From positions 1,275,481 to 1,331,313 of the forward strand of contig NZ_CP132360.1 of the NCBI RefSeq assembly GCF_030758955.1: 55,833 nucleotides of DNA, written 5' to 3'. The notes beneath the pieces are model-generated. The model was given only the letters and a program-made list of their open reading frames with translations. It ran no database searches and was not told the origin of the DNA. Numbering within the stretch: position 1 is the stretch's first letter; each line of letters begins with the position of its first letter. Made by a program: the position numbers and the translations under genes. The DNA comes from Agrococcus beijingensis (GTDB lineage: Bacteria; Actinomycetota; Actinomycetes; Actinomycetales; Microbacteriaceae). Below are positions 1 through 9,450 of the stretch, one piece after another.

Positions 1-100
1 CGTGCCCGAGTGGCGGGACGAAGACGGTCAGCATGGCGAACGGCCGCCACGCGGATGCGGAGCGGCCGTGCGTCGCTGCTGCTGGTGCCGAGGCGCGGGG

Positions 101-1648
101 TCAGACCGCCGGGCCCTGGGGCGCGTTCGCGCCGCCGCCGCCGGAGCGGGTGCGACGGCGGCGCCGGCGCTGCGGCGCCGCGTTGCCGTCGTGGTGCTCG
201 GTGCCGCCACCGTCGTGGGTGCCCCGTCCCTCGGGCGCGGTGGACGCATCCGTCGTCGCGTTCGAGCCCTCGCCGCCGCCCGAGCGTCCGCGTCCGCCGC
301 GTCGGCTGCGGCCCGAGCCGCCATCACGGGAGCCGCCCTCGCGCGGGCCACGGTCGCCGCCGCGCTCGCCGCCGCGGCCGCCGCGCCCGCGGTCACCGGC
401 AGCGGAGCCGTCGCCGGCCGCGTACTCGGCGATGTGCTCGCGCTTGGCGTCCTTGTTCGGCGGGGTCGCGTGCAGGCGGCCCTTGGCGTCGGTGGGGATG
501 TTGAGGTCGCTGAAGAGGTGCGGGCTCGACGAGTAGGTCTCGACCGGCTCGGGGCGGCCGAACTCGAGCGCACGGTCGATGAGCGACCACTTGTGCAGGT
601 CCTCCCAGTCGACGAAGGTCACGGCGATGCCGGTGCGGCCAGCGCGGCCCGTGCGGCCGACGCGGTGCAGGTAGGCCTTCTCGTCCTCGGGGATGGTGTG
701 GTTGATCACGTGCGTGACGTCGTCGACGTCGATGCCGCGGGCGGCCACGTCGGTGGCGATCAGCACATCCTTCTTGCCGGCCTTGAACTGCGCCATCGCG
801 CGCTCGCGCGCCTCCTGGCTCATGTCGCCGTGCACAGCGGCGGCCTGGAAGCCGCGGTCGATGAGCTCCTCGGTGATGCGCGAGGCGGCGCGCTTCGTGC
901 GCGTGAAGACGACGGTCTTGCCGCGGCCCTCGGCCTGCAGGATGCGCGAGATGACCTCGTCCTTGTCGAGCGCGTGCGCCCGGTAGACGACGTGCTCGAT
1001 GTTGGCCTGCGCGATGGTGTCGTCGACGTCGGTCGCGCGGATGTGCAGCGGGCGCGACATGAAGCGCCGCGCCAGCGCGACGACGGCGCCCGGCATGGTG
1101 GCCGAGAACAGCATCGTGTGCCGCACCGCGGGCACCTTCGAGAAGATCTTCTCGACATCGGGCAGGAAGCCCAGGTCGAGCATCTTGTCGGCCTCGTCGA
1201 GCACGATCTCCTGCACGTTGGAGAGGTCGAGGATGCGTTGCTGCGAGAGATCGAGGAGGCGTCCGGGGGTGCCCACCACGATCTGGGCGCCCGCCTTCAG
1301 CTGGTCGATCTGGCCCTCGTAGGCCTTGCCGCCGTAGATGGAGACGACCGTCGTCGGACGGTTGGAGGTGATGAGCTCCATGTCTTCGGTCACCTGCACC
1401 GCGAGCTCGCGGGTGGGCACGACGATGAGCGCCTGCACGCCGGGGACGGGGTCGGCGCCGAGGCGCTGCGCGAGGGGGAGGCCGAACGCGAAGGTCTTGC
1501 CGGTGCCGGTCTTCGCCTGGCCGATGATGTCCTGTCCGGAGAGCGCGAGCGGGATCGTCTGCGTCTGGATCGGGAACGGCTCGAGGATGCCGCGGTCGGC
1601 GAGCGCCTGCACCATGTCGGCTTCGATGTTGAGGTCTTGGAAGGTCAA
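101..1648 (-). CDS. rhlE: DEAD-box ATP-dependent RNA helicase (RhlE-like)
   Basis: 515 aa RNA helicase that would remodel RNA duplexes or ribonucleoproteins in the cytoplasm. Motifs in order: a Q-motif region (FPIQTQTIP), Walker A AKTGTGKT, PTRELAVQ, DEADKMLDLG, SAT, and motif VI HRVGRTGRAG. The last ~120 residues form a Gly/Arg/Ser-rich basic tail typical of RNA-binding extensions in this family. The start is TTG: an in-frame TAA lies just upstream and no ATG or GTG precedes the conserved aromatic residue of the Q motif. A minus-strand -10 (TAGGCT, 1681-1686) lies ~32 nt upstream. The gene is divergent from the ferritin-like gene, as in the mycobacterial Rv3211/Rv3210c pair. The family is certain; the rhlE name rests on synteny. 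Confidence 0.93.
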   Translation of the reverse strand: MTFQDLNIEADMVQALADRGILEPFPIQTQTIPLALSGQDIIGQAKTGTGKTFAFGLPLAQRLGADPVPGVQALIVVPTRELAVQVTEDMELITSNRPTTVVSIYGGKAYEGQIDQLKAGAQIVVGTPGRLLDLSQQRILDLSNVQEIVLDEADKMLDLGFLPDVEKIFSKVPAVRHTMLFSATMPGAVVALARRFMSRPLHIRATDVDDTIAQANIEHVVYRAHALDKDEVISRILQAEGRGKTVVFTRTKRAASRITEELIDRGFQAAAVHGDMSQEARERAMAQFKAGKKDVLIATDVAARGIDVDDVTHVINHTIPEDEKAYLHRVGRTGRAGRTGIAVTFVDWEDLHKWSLIDRALEFGRPEPVETYSSSPHLFSDLNIPTDAKGRLHATPPNKDAKREHIAEYAAGDGSAAGDRGRGGRGGERGGDRGPREGGSRDGGSGRSRRGGRGRSGGGEGSNATTDASTAPEGRGTHDGGGTEHHDGNAAPQRRRRRRTRSGGGGANAPQGPAV

Positions 1649-1721
1649 GAGGGGGTTCCGCCTGTTCGTTAGCTCCCCACAGCCTACCCGGGGGCATGCC
1701 GAACGGGCCTCCGGACGGCCC

Positions 1722-1727
1722 TAGACT
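1722..1727 (+). promoter_or_regulatory. -10 box of ferritin-like gene
   Basis: TAGACT sits 8 nt before the GTG start, spacing that puts transcription initiation on or beside the start codon (leaderless mRNA). Confidence 0.5.
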
Positions 1728-1735
1728 GCTCGACT

Positions 1736-2461
1736 GTGGTGAAGTGGTTCGACAGGACGCCGCGCGATGTGACCCGGCAGCTGCTGCGGCACCACCGCGT
1801 GCCGGTCGTCGGCGACCGCGTGCTGCTGAGCGATGTGCGGCCGGCGCTGGTGCCGTTCGTGGGCCAGGCGCTCGGTCTCGAGCTCGACATCGTGGCGAAG
1901 GCCGGGCGCGTGCTCGATGCCGCGCCGTCGGCCGAGGCGCAGGTCGCGCTGGCTGAGGTGGTGCGCATCCACGCGACCCGGGCGACGGCGTTCGCGCGCA
2001 TCCTCGAGAGCGAGGACGTCGAGCCCGAGGACGCCATGCGGCCCTTCGCCGACAGCGCCCGCGAGTTCTCGCACCACATCTCCGGCGCCGACTGGTACGA
2101 GGAGCTGCTGGCGATCCACGTCGTGAGCGGCCTGCTCGAGGACTTCTTCGTCGCGATCGTGCCCGGGCTGCCCGCCGACGACCAGGACGCCATGCTGCGC
2201 GCGCTGCGAGGCGAGAGCGCCCACCCGCAGCTCGTGAAGCTGCTGCAGGCGGCCATCGAGCTGACGCCGCGGCTGTCGGACCGGCTGGCGGTCTGGGGTC
2301 GCAGGCTCGTGGGGGATGCGCTGCTGCAGATGTACCTGGCGGTCAACGGCCCCGACGACTCCGGTCGTGCGGTGCCGAGCCAGCCGCGGCTCGAGCCGGC
2401 CTTCAACGACATCGTGGCGTCGCACACGCGTCGCATGGACGAACTGGGCCTCACCGCCTGA
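1736..2461 (+). CDS. Ferritin-like fold protein (MiaE-like, Rv3210c family)
   Basis: 241 aa, predicted mostly alpha-helical and soluble. Helices carry E/H pairs of the kind found in ferritin-like four-helix bundles, for example VVRIHATRATAFARILE (residues ~79-95) and YEELLAIHVVSGLLEDFF (~121-138), a possible di-metal site. Actinobacterial proteins of this type next to a DEAD-box helicase are annotated ferritin-like or MiaE-like; their substrate is unknown to me. The GTG at 1736 is chosen because a -10 box lies 8 nt upstream; a GTG one codon later is equally possible. Family moderately sure; function not assigned. Confidence 0.85.
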   Translation: MVKWFDRTPRDVTRQLLRHHRVPVVGDRVLLSDVRPALVPFVGQALGLELDIVAKAGRVLDAAPSAEAQVALAEVVRIHATRATAFARILESEDVEPEDAMRPFADSAREFSHHISGADWYEELLAIHVVSGLLEDFFVAIVPGLPADDQDAMLRALRGESAHPQLVKLLQAAIELTPRLSDRLAVWGRRLVGDALLQMYLAVNGPDDSGRAVPSQPRLEPAFNDIVASHTRRMDELGLTA

Positions 2462-2463
2462 GC

Positions 2464-2480
2464 ACGCCGCGTCGCGGCGT
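2464..2480. terminator. Possible hairpin terminator between convergent genes
   Basis: A 7-bp stem ACGCCGC/GCGGCGT with a GTC loop just after the ferritin-like stop codon. There is no T-tract, so termination is an inference from its position between convergent genes. Confidence 0.35.
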
Positions 2481-2552
2481 CGTCGGACGGCTCATGCCTG
2501 CTGCGACGCTGTGAAGCCCTTCGCGCAGCCGCTCAGAACCGCTGCGAGCCGG

Positions 2553-2855
2553 TCAGGCCTTCTGCGAGGTGAGCTGCGCGAGGTACTCGGCGTCGGCGCG
2601 CGCGCGGCGCTTCGGCAGCACGCGGGGCACGGTGAACGACACGAGCGCCGCAGCGGCGAGCGAGGCGAGCCACAGCCAGAGGTTGTCGGCGGTCGCGCCG
2701 GCGAGCATGCCGATCGTCCAGGCGACGCCGGCCGCGGCGGCGCCGAGCGACGGCGCCAGGTAGAGCCCGGTCCACTCGCGGCCGGGCGTCGCGAAGCGCG
2801 CGAAGAGGCCGATCGCTGCGCCGAGCACCATCGGCACGAGCACCAGGATGGGCAT
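2553..2855 (-). CDS. Small integral membrane protein, unknown function
   Basis: 100 aa with about three hydrophobic segments: residues 2-22 (LVLVPMVLGAAIGLFARF), ~31-53 and ~57-77, then a basic cytoplasmic-looking tail (PKRRARAD). No catalytic motif is visible. The ATG shares one base with the stop of the DUF3107 gene upstream (TGATG), so the two are very probably one transcript with coupled translation. It may correspond in position to Rv3209, but I cannot claim homology. Confidence 0.75.
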   Translation of the reverse strand: MPILVLVPMVLGAAIGLFARFATPGREWTGLYLAPSLGAAAAGVAWTIGMLAGATADNLWLWLASLAAAALVSFTVPRVLPKRRARADAEYLAQLTSQKA

Positions 2856-3073
2856 CAGGCCACGAAGCCGATCTTGCGCACCGACTCGCTGCCGATCTCG
2901 ACGTAGGCGATGTTCGCGCTGGGCACGATGTAGCGGCGGCCCTTCGCGTCGTCGATCGTGAGCTGGCCGCCGTCGAGCGCGCCGACCACAGCGGCCTGCA
3001 CCTCTTCGACGGTCTGCGCCGAGTCGAACGCGATCTCGCGAGCCGAGTCCTTGATGCCGATGCGGATGTCCAT
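2855..3073 (-). CDS. DUF3107 family protein
   Basis: 72 aa beginning MDIRIGIKDSAREIAFD and ending SVRKIGFVA, matching the compact actinobacterial DUF3107 family (Rv3208A type). The short alternating sheet/helix pattern includes KGRRYIVPSANIAYVEIG. The function is not known to me. The start is chosen because a strong -10 (TATCCT) lies 7 nt upstream and no longer protein would keep family length. It overlaps the membrane-protein gene downstream by one base and is divergent from adnA. Confidence 0.88.
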   Translation of the reverse strand: MDIRIGIKDSAREIAFDSAQTVEEVQAAVVGALDGGQLTIDDAKGRRYIVPSANIAYVEIGSESVRKIGFVA

Positions 3074-3080
3074 GCTCCTG

Positions 3081-3086
3081 AGGATA
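3081..3086 (-). promoter_or_regulatory. -10 box of DUF3107 gene
   Basis: TATCCT on the minus strand, 7 nt before the ATG at 3073; leaderless arrangement. Confidence 0.55.
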
Positions 3087-3160
3087 GGCGATCGGCGACG
3101 CCGCTCCTGCCGTGTCCGCGACCGGCGAACGGCTGGCCCGCCGATGTCGGTGGCCCCGGA

Positions 3161-3166
3161 TACCGT
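3161..3166 (+). promoter_or_regulatory. -10 box of adnA
   Basis: TACCGT, 6 nt before the ATG at 3173; leaderless arrangement for the adnAB operon. Confidence 0.45.
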
Positions 3167-3172
3167 GGCGGC

Positions 3173-6100
3173 ATGCCCACGCAGACCCTGCCCGTCACGA
3201 GCGTCCCGAGCGTCACCCTCGACGCCAGCCAGCGCGCTGTGCTCGCCCTGCCGGGCGACGCATCCGCCATCGTGCTCGGCGTGGCCGGCTCCGGCAAGAC
3301 GACCACCCTCGTCGAGCTCGCGGCAGCGCGGCTGGCGGCGGGCCTCGAACCCGCCCGACTGCTGGTGATCGCCGGCTCGCGGCAGGCCGCGACCGCGCTG
3401 CGCGACCGGCTGGCGCATCGCACCGCGATCGTCACGCCGGGGCCGCTCGCCCGTTCGATGCCGTCGTTCGCGCACGCGGTGCTGACCGCCGAGGCGCTCG
3501 CCGATGGGCGGCCGGCGCCGCAGCTGCTCTCGGGTGCCGAGCAGGACCGCATCATCGCGGCCATGCTCGCAGGCCATGCCGACGACGCCGCGGCGGGCCA
3601 TGCGAGCGGCCCCGCCTGGCCCGAGCACCTGGGCGCCGAGGTGCGCGAGCAGGCGGGCTTCCGCGCCGAGCTGCGCGAGCTGCTGGCGGCCGTCGACGAG
3701 CGGGGCATGACGGCGGATGCGCTGGCTCGCCGCGGTCACGAGCGCGCCGTTCCCGAGTGGGTCGCCGCCGCAGCCTTCAAGGAGGAGTTCGATCGGCTGC
3801 AGCGGCTCGAGCGCCGGGGCGCCGACGCGGTGACGGCCGCGTCGCTGCTGCGGCGGGCCGCGCGCGCGGTCGCGACGGTCGACGCCGCGCTGCTGCCGAT
3901 GCTCGTGCTCGTCGACGACGCGCAGGAGCTCACCGAGGGCGCCGTGGTCGTGCTCGAGGCGCTGCGCGAGCGCGGGGCCACCGTGATCGCGTTCGGCGAT
4001 CCCGACACGACGACGGGCGGCTTCCGCGGCGCCGATCCGGCGCTGCTGGCGGCGCTGCCCGGGCGGCTGGGGTTCGGGGCCCAGCCTGGGCACCGGCTCG
4101 AGCTGGCGCTCGACCACCGGCACGGGCCGGCGGTGCGCGAGCTCGCCACCCGCATCGCGGGCGGCATCGGCACGGCGCTCGCGGGCGGGCAGCGCGATGC
4201 GCGGGCGACGGGCGGGGTCGACGCGGTCGCGCTGCACCTGTCGGCGTCGGTCGACGACCAGGCGCGCCGCATCGCGCGGCTCGTGCACGAGCGCCGCGCC
4301 GCCGGCGTGCCGCACGACGGCATCGCCGTGATCGTGCGCACGGGCCGGGCGGCGAGTGAGCTGGCGTCGCTGCTGTCGGCGCTCGACGTGCCGGTCTCGG
4401 CGAGCGGCCCGACGAGGCTCCGCGACACCGAGGTGGTCGACGCCCTCGTGCAGGTGCTCGCGGTCGCGACGGGCCGGCGCGAGCTGACGGCCGAGCTCGC
4501 CGAGCAGCTGCTGCGCAGCGATCTGCTCGGCCTCGACGCGCTCGCGGTGCGGCGGCTGAAGCGGGCGCTGCGGCACCGCATCATCGCCGACGGCGGCGAG
4601 GTGCACGTGGTGGGTGCCGAGCTCGTGCGCGACGCGGTGCTCGAGCCCGCGCTGCTCGAGGGCCTCCGCGGCGCGCGCCAGGGCGCCGATGCGGCACGGC
4701 GGCTGGCCCGCATGCTCGCCGACGCGCGAGCGCTCGCGACGGCCGACGACCCCGCGGCGGCCGACCAGGTGCTGTGGGCCGTCTGGAGCGCCGCGGGCGT
4801 CGCGGCCGCCTGGCAGCGCACGGCGCTCGACAGCGGCACGGGCGTCGAGCGCACGCTCGCCAACCGGCGCCTCGACGCTGTCGTCGCGCTCTTCGACCAG
4901 GTGGCGCGGCTCATCGAGCGGCGCCCCGACGCCGACACCGGCGCGTTCGTCGACGCCTGGCTGACGTCGTCGGTCGACGACGACTCGCTCGCCGCCCGCG
5001 CCGAGCACGCGCGCGTGGCCATCGGCACGCCGGGGCAGTTCGTGGGCCGCGAGCTCGACACGGTGATCGTCGCCGGGCTGCAGGACGGCGTCTGGCCCAA
5101 CCTGCGCGCCCGCGGCTCGCTGCTGGGCGCGAACCGGCTCGACGGCGACGACACCGTCGACGCGCGCGCCGAGGTGCTGCACGACGAGCTGCGCACGTTC
5201 CTGAAGGCGGTCTCCACCGCCCGTTCGGCCGTGCTGCTCACCGCCGTCGCCAGCGACGACGAGCAGCCCTCGCCGTTCGTGGCCGGTCTCGACCCGGCGC
5301 CGGAGCCCGACGGCGGCTGGCACTCGCTGCGCTCGCTGGTCGCGAGCCTCCGCCGGCGTGCCGTGCGCGCCGCGAGCGAGGGCGACGAGCGCGACCTGGC
5401 GCTCGCCGCCACGGCGCTGCGGCGGCTCGGCGAGGCCGGGGTGCCCGGTGCCGCGACGGGGGAGTGGGCCGGCCTGGCCGAGATCTCGAGCACCGAGCGA
5501 CTCGACGCGCTCGACGCCGTGCAGGCGAGCCCGTCGTCGCTGCAGAGCCTCGTCGACTGCGAGGTCGCCTGGGTGATCGACCGGGTCGCGGGCTCCACCG
5601 GCGGCCAGGCCGCGGGCTTCGGCACGATCGTGCACGAGGCCGTCGAGCAGCATGACGCGACCGACCCCGCCCAGCTCGAGCATGCGATCAGCGCCCGCTT
5701 CGGAGAGCTCGCGCACGAGTCGAGCTGGGAGGCCGCGCGCCAGCACGGCGACATCGCGCCGGTCGCGGCGACGATCGCCGACTACTTCCAGCGCCTCCGC
5801 GGCCTCGGGTGGCGGGTCGAGAGCGCCGAGCACGAGGCGCGCTTCGAGGTGGGGCTCGACGGCGGCGCGCTGCTGAAGGGCTCCATCGACTGGCTCGAGC
5901 ACGCGCCCGACGGCACGGTGCGGGTGGTCGACCTCAAGACCGGCAAGCGCAAGCCCGACGAGCACGCCGAGCTCGGCAACCTGCAGCTGCGCGCCTACCA
6001 GCTGGCCATCGCGCTCGGCGGCATCGCCGGCGTGCCGCCGGAAGCGGCCACCGAGGCGCGGCTGTTCCTGCCCCGGCTCGAGCGGCGCGAGAAGTCGATC

Positions 6101-6268
6101 GACGCCGAGCCCTTCACCGATGTGCGCGAGCGGTTCGAGGCGCACCTGGCCGAGGCCGTCGCCACGATGGGCGGCGCCGCCTTCCGCGCCGTGCCCGCCG
6201 AGCACTGCTTCGAGCGCTTCGCCCACGGCCAGTGCGCCATCCACGTCCTCCCCGAGGTGACCGAATGA
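3173..6268 (+). CDS. adnA: AdnA subunit of the AdnAB helicase-nuclease
   Basis: 1031 aa. In mycobacteria AdnAB resects double-strand breaks before homologous recombination; AdnA has a weak motor and a nuclease acting on the 5' strand. Visible: Q motif LDASQ (17-21), Walker A GVAGSGKT (36-43), and a Walker B reading VDDAQE rather than DExQD, so the catalytic Glu is Asp, as expected of a vestigial motor. The C-terminal RecB-type nuclease (from ~780) has GTIVH, GSIDWLEH, VVDLKTGK and LQLRAYQLA, so it should be active. The Fe-S motif has only C796, C1012 and C1021; the expected Cys at 1015 is Arg. These are the only cysteines in the protein. The stop overlaps the adnB start (ATGA). Confidence 0.93.
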   Translation: MPTQTLPVTSVPSVTLDASQRAVLALPGDASAIVLGVAGSGKTTTLVELAAARLAAGLEPARLLVIAGSRQAATALRDRLAHRTAIVTPGPLARSMPSFAHAVLTAEALADGRPAPQLLSGAEQDRIIAAMLAGHADDAAAGHASGPAWPEHLGAEVREQAGFRAELRELLAAVDERGMTADALARRGHERAVPEWVAAAAFKEEFDRLQRLERRGADAVTAASLLRRAARAVATVDAALLPMLVLVDDAQELTEGAVVVLEALRERGATVIAFGDPDTTTGGFRGADPALLAALPGRLGFGAQPGHRLELALDHRHGPAVRELATRIAGGIGTALAGGQRDARATGGVDAVALHLSASVDDQARRIARLVHERRAAGVPHDGIAVIVRTGRAASELASLLSALDVPVSASGPTRLRDTEVVDALVQVLAVATGRRELTAELAEQLLRSDLLGLDALAVRRLKRALRHRIIADGGEVHVVGAELVRDAVLEPALLEGLRGARQGADAARRLARMLADARALATADDPAAADQVLWAVWSAAGVAAAWQRTALDSGTGVERTLANRRLDAVVALFDQVARLIERRPDADTGAFVDAWLTSSVDDDSLAARAEHARVAIGTPGQFVGRELDTVIVAGLQDGVWPNLRARGSLLGANRLDGDDTVDARAEVLHDELRTFLKAVSTARSAVLLTAVASDDEQPSPFVAGLDPAPEPDGGWHSLRSLVASLRRRAVRAASEGDERDLALAATALRRLGEAGVPGAATGEWAGLAEISSTERLDALDAVQASPSSLQSLVDCEVAWVIDRVAGSTGGQAAGFGTIVHEAVEQHDATDPAQLEHAISARFGELAHESSWEAARQHGDIAPVAATIADYFQRLRGLGWRVESAEHEARFEVGLDGGALLKGSIDWLEHAPDGTVRVVDLKTGKRKPDEHAELGNLQLRAYQLAIALGGIAGVPPEAATEARLFLPRLERREKSIDAEPFTDVRERFEAHLAEAVATMGGAAFRAVPAEHCFERFAHGQCAIHVLPEVTE

Positions 6269-9200
6269 CCGACGAGCTGCCCATCCAGACCCTCGCCGAG
6301 CCCCGCTCGTTCAGCGCGATCGAGCTGGCGGCGCTGCTCGACGAGGCCGCCGGCCGCGCCCCGCTGCCGCCCACGGAGGAGCAGGAGCGCGTGATCGAGG
6401 CGCCCTTCTCGCCCACGCTGGTCGTCGCGGGCGCCGGCAGCGGCAAGACGCACACGATGGCGCAGCGCGTGCTGTGGCTGGTCGCCAACGGCCACGCCGC
6501 GCCCGACCAGGTGCTCGGCCTCACCTTCACCCGCAAGGCGGCCCGCGAGCTCGCCGAGCGACTCGAGGTGCAGCTCGAGCTGCTCGCGAAGGCCGGGCTG
6601 GTCGACGAGGAGCTGGTGCGCACGCGCAAGCCCGTCGTGCAGACCTACAACTCGTTCGCCGGCTCGCTGTTCAAGGAGTGGGCGCTGCTCATCGGGCGCG
6701 ACCCCGACTCCGAGGTGCTCACCGATCCCGCCGCACTGCTGCTCGCGCTGCGCGTCGCCCGCGGGTCCGACGACGTGCGGCTCGCCGAGATCGGCTCGGC
6801 CGCGCAGGTCGCCGAGCGGGTGCTGCAGCTCGCTGGCGAGCTCGGCGACCACCGCGTCTCGACCGCGCGGCTGCGCCGCAGCGGCATCCCCGCGGCCTTC
6901 GCGGCCCTCACCGACCTGCCGCCCGAGGCCGACGCGAAGGCGCTGACCAAGGCGAAGCGCGACGACCTGGCCGACGACGGCCGCCGCGTGGGCGCGCTCG
7001 ACGCGCTCGCCGACCTCGTCGACGCCTTCGAGGCGCAGAAGCGCAGCCTCGGCGTGCTGCAGTTCAGCGACCAGGTGCGGCTCGCGCTCGACGCGATCGA
7101 CGCGCACCCCGCCGCCGTCGACGAGCTGCGGGAGCGCCACCGCTTCGTGCTGCTCGACGAGTTCCAGGACACCTCCGTGCTGCAGCTGCAGCTGCTGGGG
7201 CGGCTCTTCCGCCAGACGCCGGTGATGGCGGTGGGCGATCCGAACCAGGCGATCTACGGCTTCCGCGGCGCGAGCGCCGGCACGCTCGCGCTCTTCCCCG
7301 AGCACTTCGGGCAGACCACCGCGATGACGCTCTCGATCAGCTGGCGCAACGACGTCGAGGTGCTGCGCATCGCCGACGCCATCGCCCGTGGCCTGCCGCC
7401 GCAGCCCGGCGTGCCGGTCGAGCGGCTGCACCCGCGGTGCGAGGCGGGCCCGGGCGACGTCAGCGTGCGGCACCTGCCCACCCTCGAGGACGAGGCGCAC
7501 GAGCTCGCCGCCTGGCTGCGCGGCCACGGCGCGGGCACCGGCACCGGCGACGTCACCGCCGCGCTGCTCGTGCGCACGCACCAGCAGGGCATCGAGCTGG
7601 CCGACGGCCTGCGCTCGCTCGGCATCGACGTGATCCGCTGGGGCGGCGGGGGCCTGCTGCAGGAGTCCGCCGCCGTCGACCTGGTCGCGGCGCTGCGCGT
7701 GCTCGGCAGGCCCGAGGAGGGCTCGAGCCTCGTGCGCCTGCTCGCCGGCAGCCGGTGGCGCGTCGGCGTCGCCGACCTGATGGCGCTCCAGCGCCAAGCG
7801 CGCCGGCTCGCCGGCGCCGGGCTCACCGACGAGCAGCGCGCGCGTGACCGCAGCGCGGTCGTCGCAGAGGCGAGCTCGTCGATCGTCGACGCGCTCGACG
7901 CGCTGGTCGACGCCGACGGGCTCGAGGGCGCGACGGATGCGGGCTTCGCACGGCTCCGCGAGGCGGCGGTGCTGCTGCGCGGCCTTCGCCGCCGCGCAGG
8001 CATGCCGCTGCCCGAGTACGTGCGACACGTCGAGCAGGCGCTGCGGCTCGACATCGAGGTGGGCGCGAGCGCGCACCGGCACCACGCGGTGCTCGACGCC
8101 TTCGCGCGCGAGGCGCACGCCTTCGCCGCCGCCGACCAGCGCGGCACGCTCGACGCCTTCCTCGCCTACCTCGACGCGCTCGACGCCGATCGCGGCCCCG
8201 ACGCCCCGCAGCCCGAGCCGGCGCCTGGCGCGGTGCACGTGTTGACCATGCACGCTGCCAAGGGCCTGGAGTGGGATGTCGTGGCGCTGCCCAGGCTCGC
8301 CCAGTCGCGCAACGACCCGAGCACGCGCGGCTGGCTCGACTGGGGCAAGGTGCCCTACGAGCTGCGCGGCGACCGCAGCCTGCTCGCCGAGCTGCAGTGG
8401 CGCCAGCCGACGTCGCACGCCTACATCGCGGAGCGCGACGCCTACCGCGAGCAGCTGGCGGCCTTCGACGAGAGCGAGCGCGACCGGCTCGCCTACGTCG
8501 CGGTCACGCGCGCCCGTCGCGCGCTGTGGCTCTCGGGCGCGCAGTGGTACGGCACCGGCCCGACGCCCGCGAAGCCGACCCGGCTGCTCGAGCTCGCCGC
8601 CGAGGCGACGGGCGCCGGCCTGCTGCCGCCGGCGACCAAGCTCGACGGCAACCCGCGTGCGGGCACCGCGGCGAGCACCGTCTGGCCGGCCGACCCGCTC
8701 GGCACGCGTCGCCCGGCGGTGGAGCGCGCCGCCGCCGCCGTCGAGGCCGCAGACTCGGCAGCGGCGACGCCGTGGGACGACGCCATCGCGCTGCTGCTGG
8801 CCGACCGCAGGGCCACGCCGCTCGCCCTCCCGAGCCGCATCGCCGCATCCGGCTTCAAGGACTGGGCGGCCGACCCCGTCGCGGTCGCCCGCCAGATCGC
8901 CCGCCCGATGCCGCAGCAGCCGTTCGCCGCCACCCGGCTCGGCACCCTCTTCCACAGCTGGGTCGAGCGCCGCGGCAGCGCGGTCAGCCTCGGCGACGCC
9001 GTCGACGACGAGCCGCTCGACCAGGAGCTGGTGGGCATCGACGCCGAGCGGCTCGAGCGGCTGAAGCGCACCTTCGCCGCGTCGCCCTACGGCGACCGCG
9101 AGCCGGCCGAGACCGAGATCGAGATCCACCTGCCGCTCGCCGGCACGACGGTGGTGTGCAAGATCGACGCCGTCTACCGCGACGGCGACCGGGCGACGGT

Positions 9201-9450
9201 CGTCGACTGGAAGACCGGACGGCTGCCGAGCGGCGACGCCGACCTCGAGGCGCGGCAGCTGCAGCTCGCGCTGTACCGCGCCGCCTACGCGCTGCACGCC
9301 CGGCTCGACCCTGAGCTGGTCGACGCGGAGCTGTACTTCGTCGAGCACGACAAGGTGGTCAGGCCCGATCGCATCGAGTCGCTCGCCGAGCTCGAGGCGC
9401 GCTGGCTCGCGGCGCAGCAGGCGGTGGCCGAGGCCTCAGCGGTCGGCTGA
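6265..9450 (+). CDS. adnB: AdnB subunit of the AdnAB helicase-nuclease
   Basis: 1061 aa from the ATG that overlaps the adnA stop (ATGA); the longer open frame upstream is a shadow of adnA. This is the lead motor: Walker A GAGSGKTHT (~56-64), LTFTRKAARELAERL motif Ia, intact Walker B LLDEFQDTS, GDPNQAIYGFRGA motif III, TMHAAKGLEWD motif V and VAVTRARRALWLSG motif VI. The C-terminal nuclease has LGTLFHSWVER, CKIDAVY, VVDWKTGRLPS and QLQLALYRAAYA, so all RecB-nuclease catalytic positions are present. It would partner AdnA in 3'-to-5' tracking and strand cleavage. Its 3' end overlaps the convergent kinase-like gene by 15 bp. Confidence 0.95.
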   Translation: MTDELPIQTLAEPRSFSAIELAALLDEAAGRAPLPPTEEQERVIEAPFSPTLVVAGAGSGKTHTMAQRVLWLVANGHAAPDQVLGLTFTRKAARELAERLEVQLELLAKAGLVDEELVRTRKPVVQTYNSFAGSLFKEWALLIGRDPDSEVLTDPAALLLALRVARGSDDVRLAEIGSAAQVAERVLQLAGELGDHRVSTARLRRSGIPAAFAALTDLPPEADAKALTKAKRDDLADDGRRVGALDALADLVDAFEAQKRSLGVLQFSDQVRLALDAIDAHPAAVDELRERHRFVLLDEFQDTSVLQLQLLGRLFRQTPVMAVGDPNQAIYGFRGASAGTLALFPEHFGQTTAMTLSISWRNDVEVLRIADAIARGLPPQPGVPVERLHPRCEAGPGDVSVRHLPTLEDEAHELAAWLRGHGAGTGTGDVTAALLVRTHQQGIELADGLRSLGIDVIRWGGGGLLQESAAVDLVAALRVLGRPEEGSSLVRLLAGSRWRVGVADLMALQRQARRLAGAGLTDEQRARDRSAVVAEASSSIVDALDALVDADGLEGATDAGFARLREAAVLLRGLRRRAGMPLPEYVRHVEQALRLDIEVGASAHRHHAVLDAFAREAHAFAAADQRGTLDAFLAYLDALDADRGPDAPQPEPAPGAVHVLTMHAAKGLEWDVVALPRLAQSRNDPSTRGWLDWGKVPYELRGDRSLLAELQWRQPTSHAYIAERDAYREQLAAFDESERDRLAYVAVTRARRALWLSGAQWYGTGPTPAKPTRLLELAAEATGAGLLPPATKLDGNPRAGTAASTVWPADPLGTRRPAVERAAAAVEAADSAAATPWDDAIALLLADRRATPLALPSRIAASGFKDWAADPVAVARQIARPMPQQPFAATRLGTLFHSWVERRGSAVSLGDAVDDEPLDQELVGIDAERLERLKRTFAASPYGDREPAETEIEIHLPLAGTTVVCKIDAVYRDGDRATVVDWKTGRLPSGDADLEARQLQLALYRAAYALHARLDPELVDAELYFVEHDKVVRPDRIESLAELEARWLAAQQAVAEASAVG

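Noticed and set aside
2..1672. 556-aa plus-strand open frame opposite the DEAD-box helicase
   Set aside because: It is low-complexity Ala/Arg/Val sequence with no motif; the minus strand encodes a complete helicase with all motifs. High GC leaves long antisense frames open.
5995..9348. 1117-aa minus-strand frame opposite adnB (and a similar 1129-aa frame opposite adnA)
   Set aside because: The composition is the mirror image of helicase-nuclease codons; no start signal and no domain.
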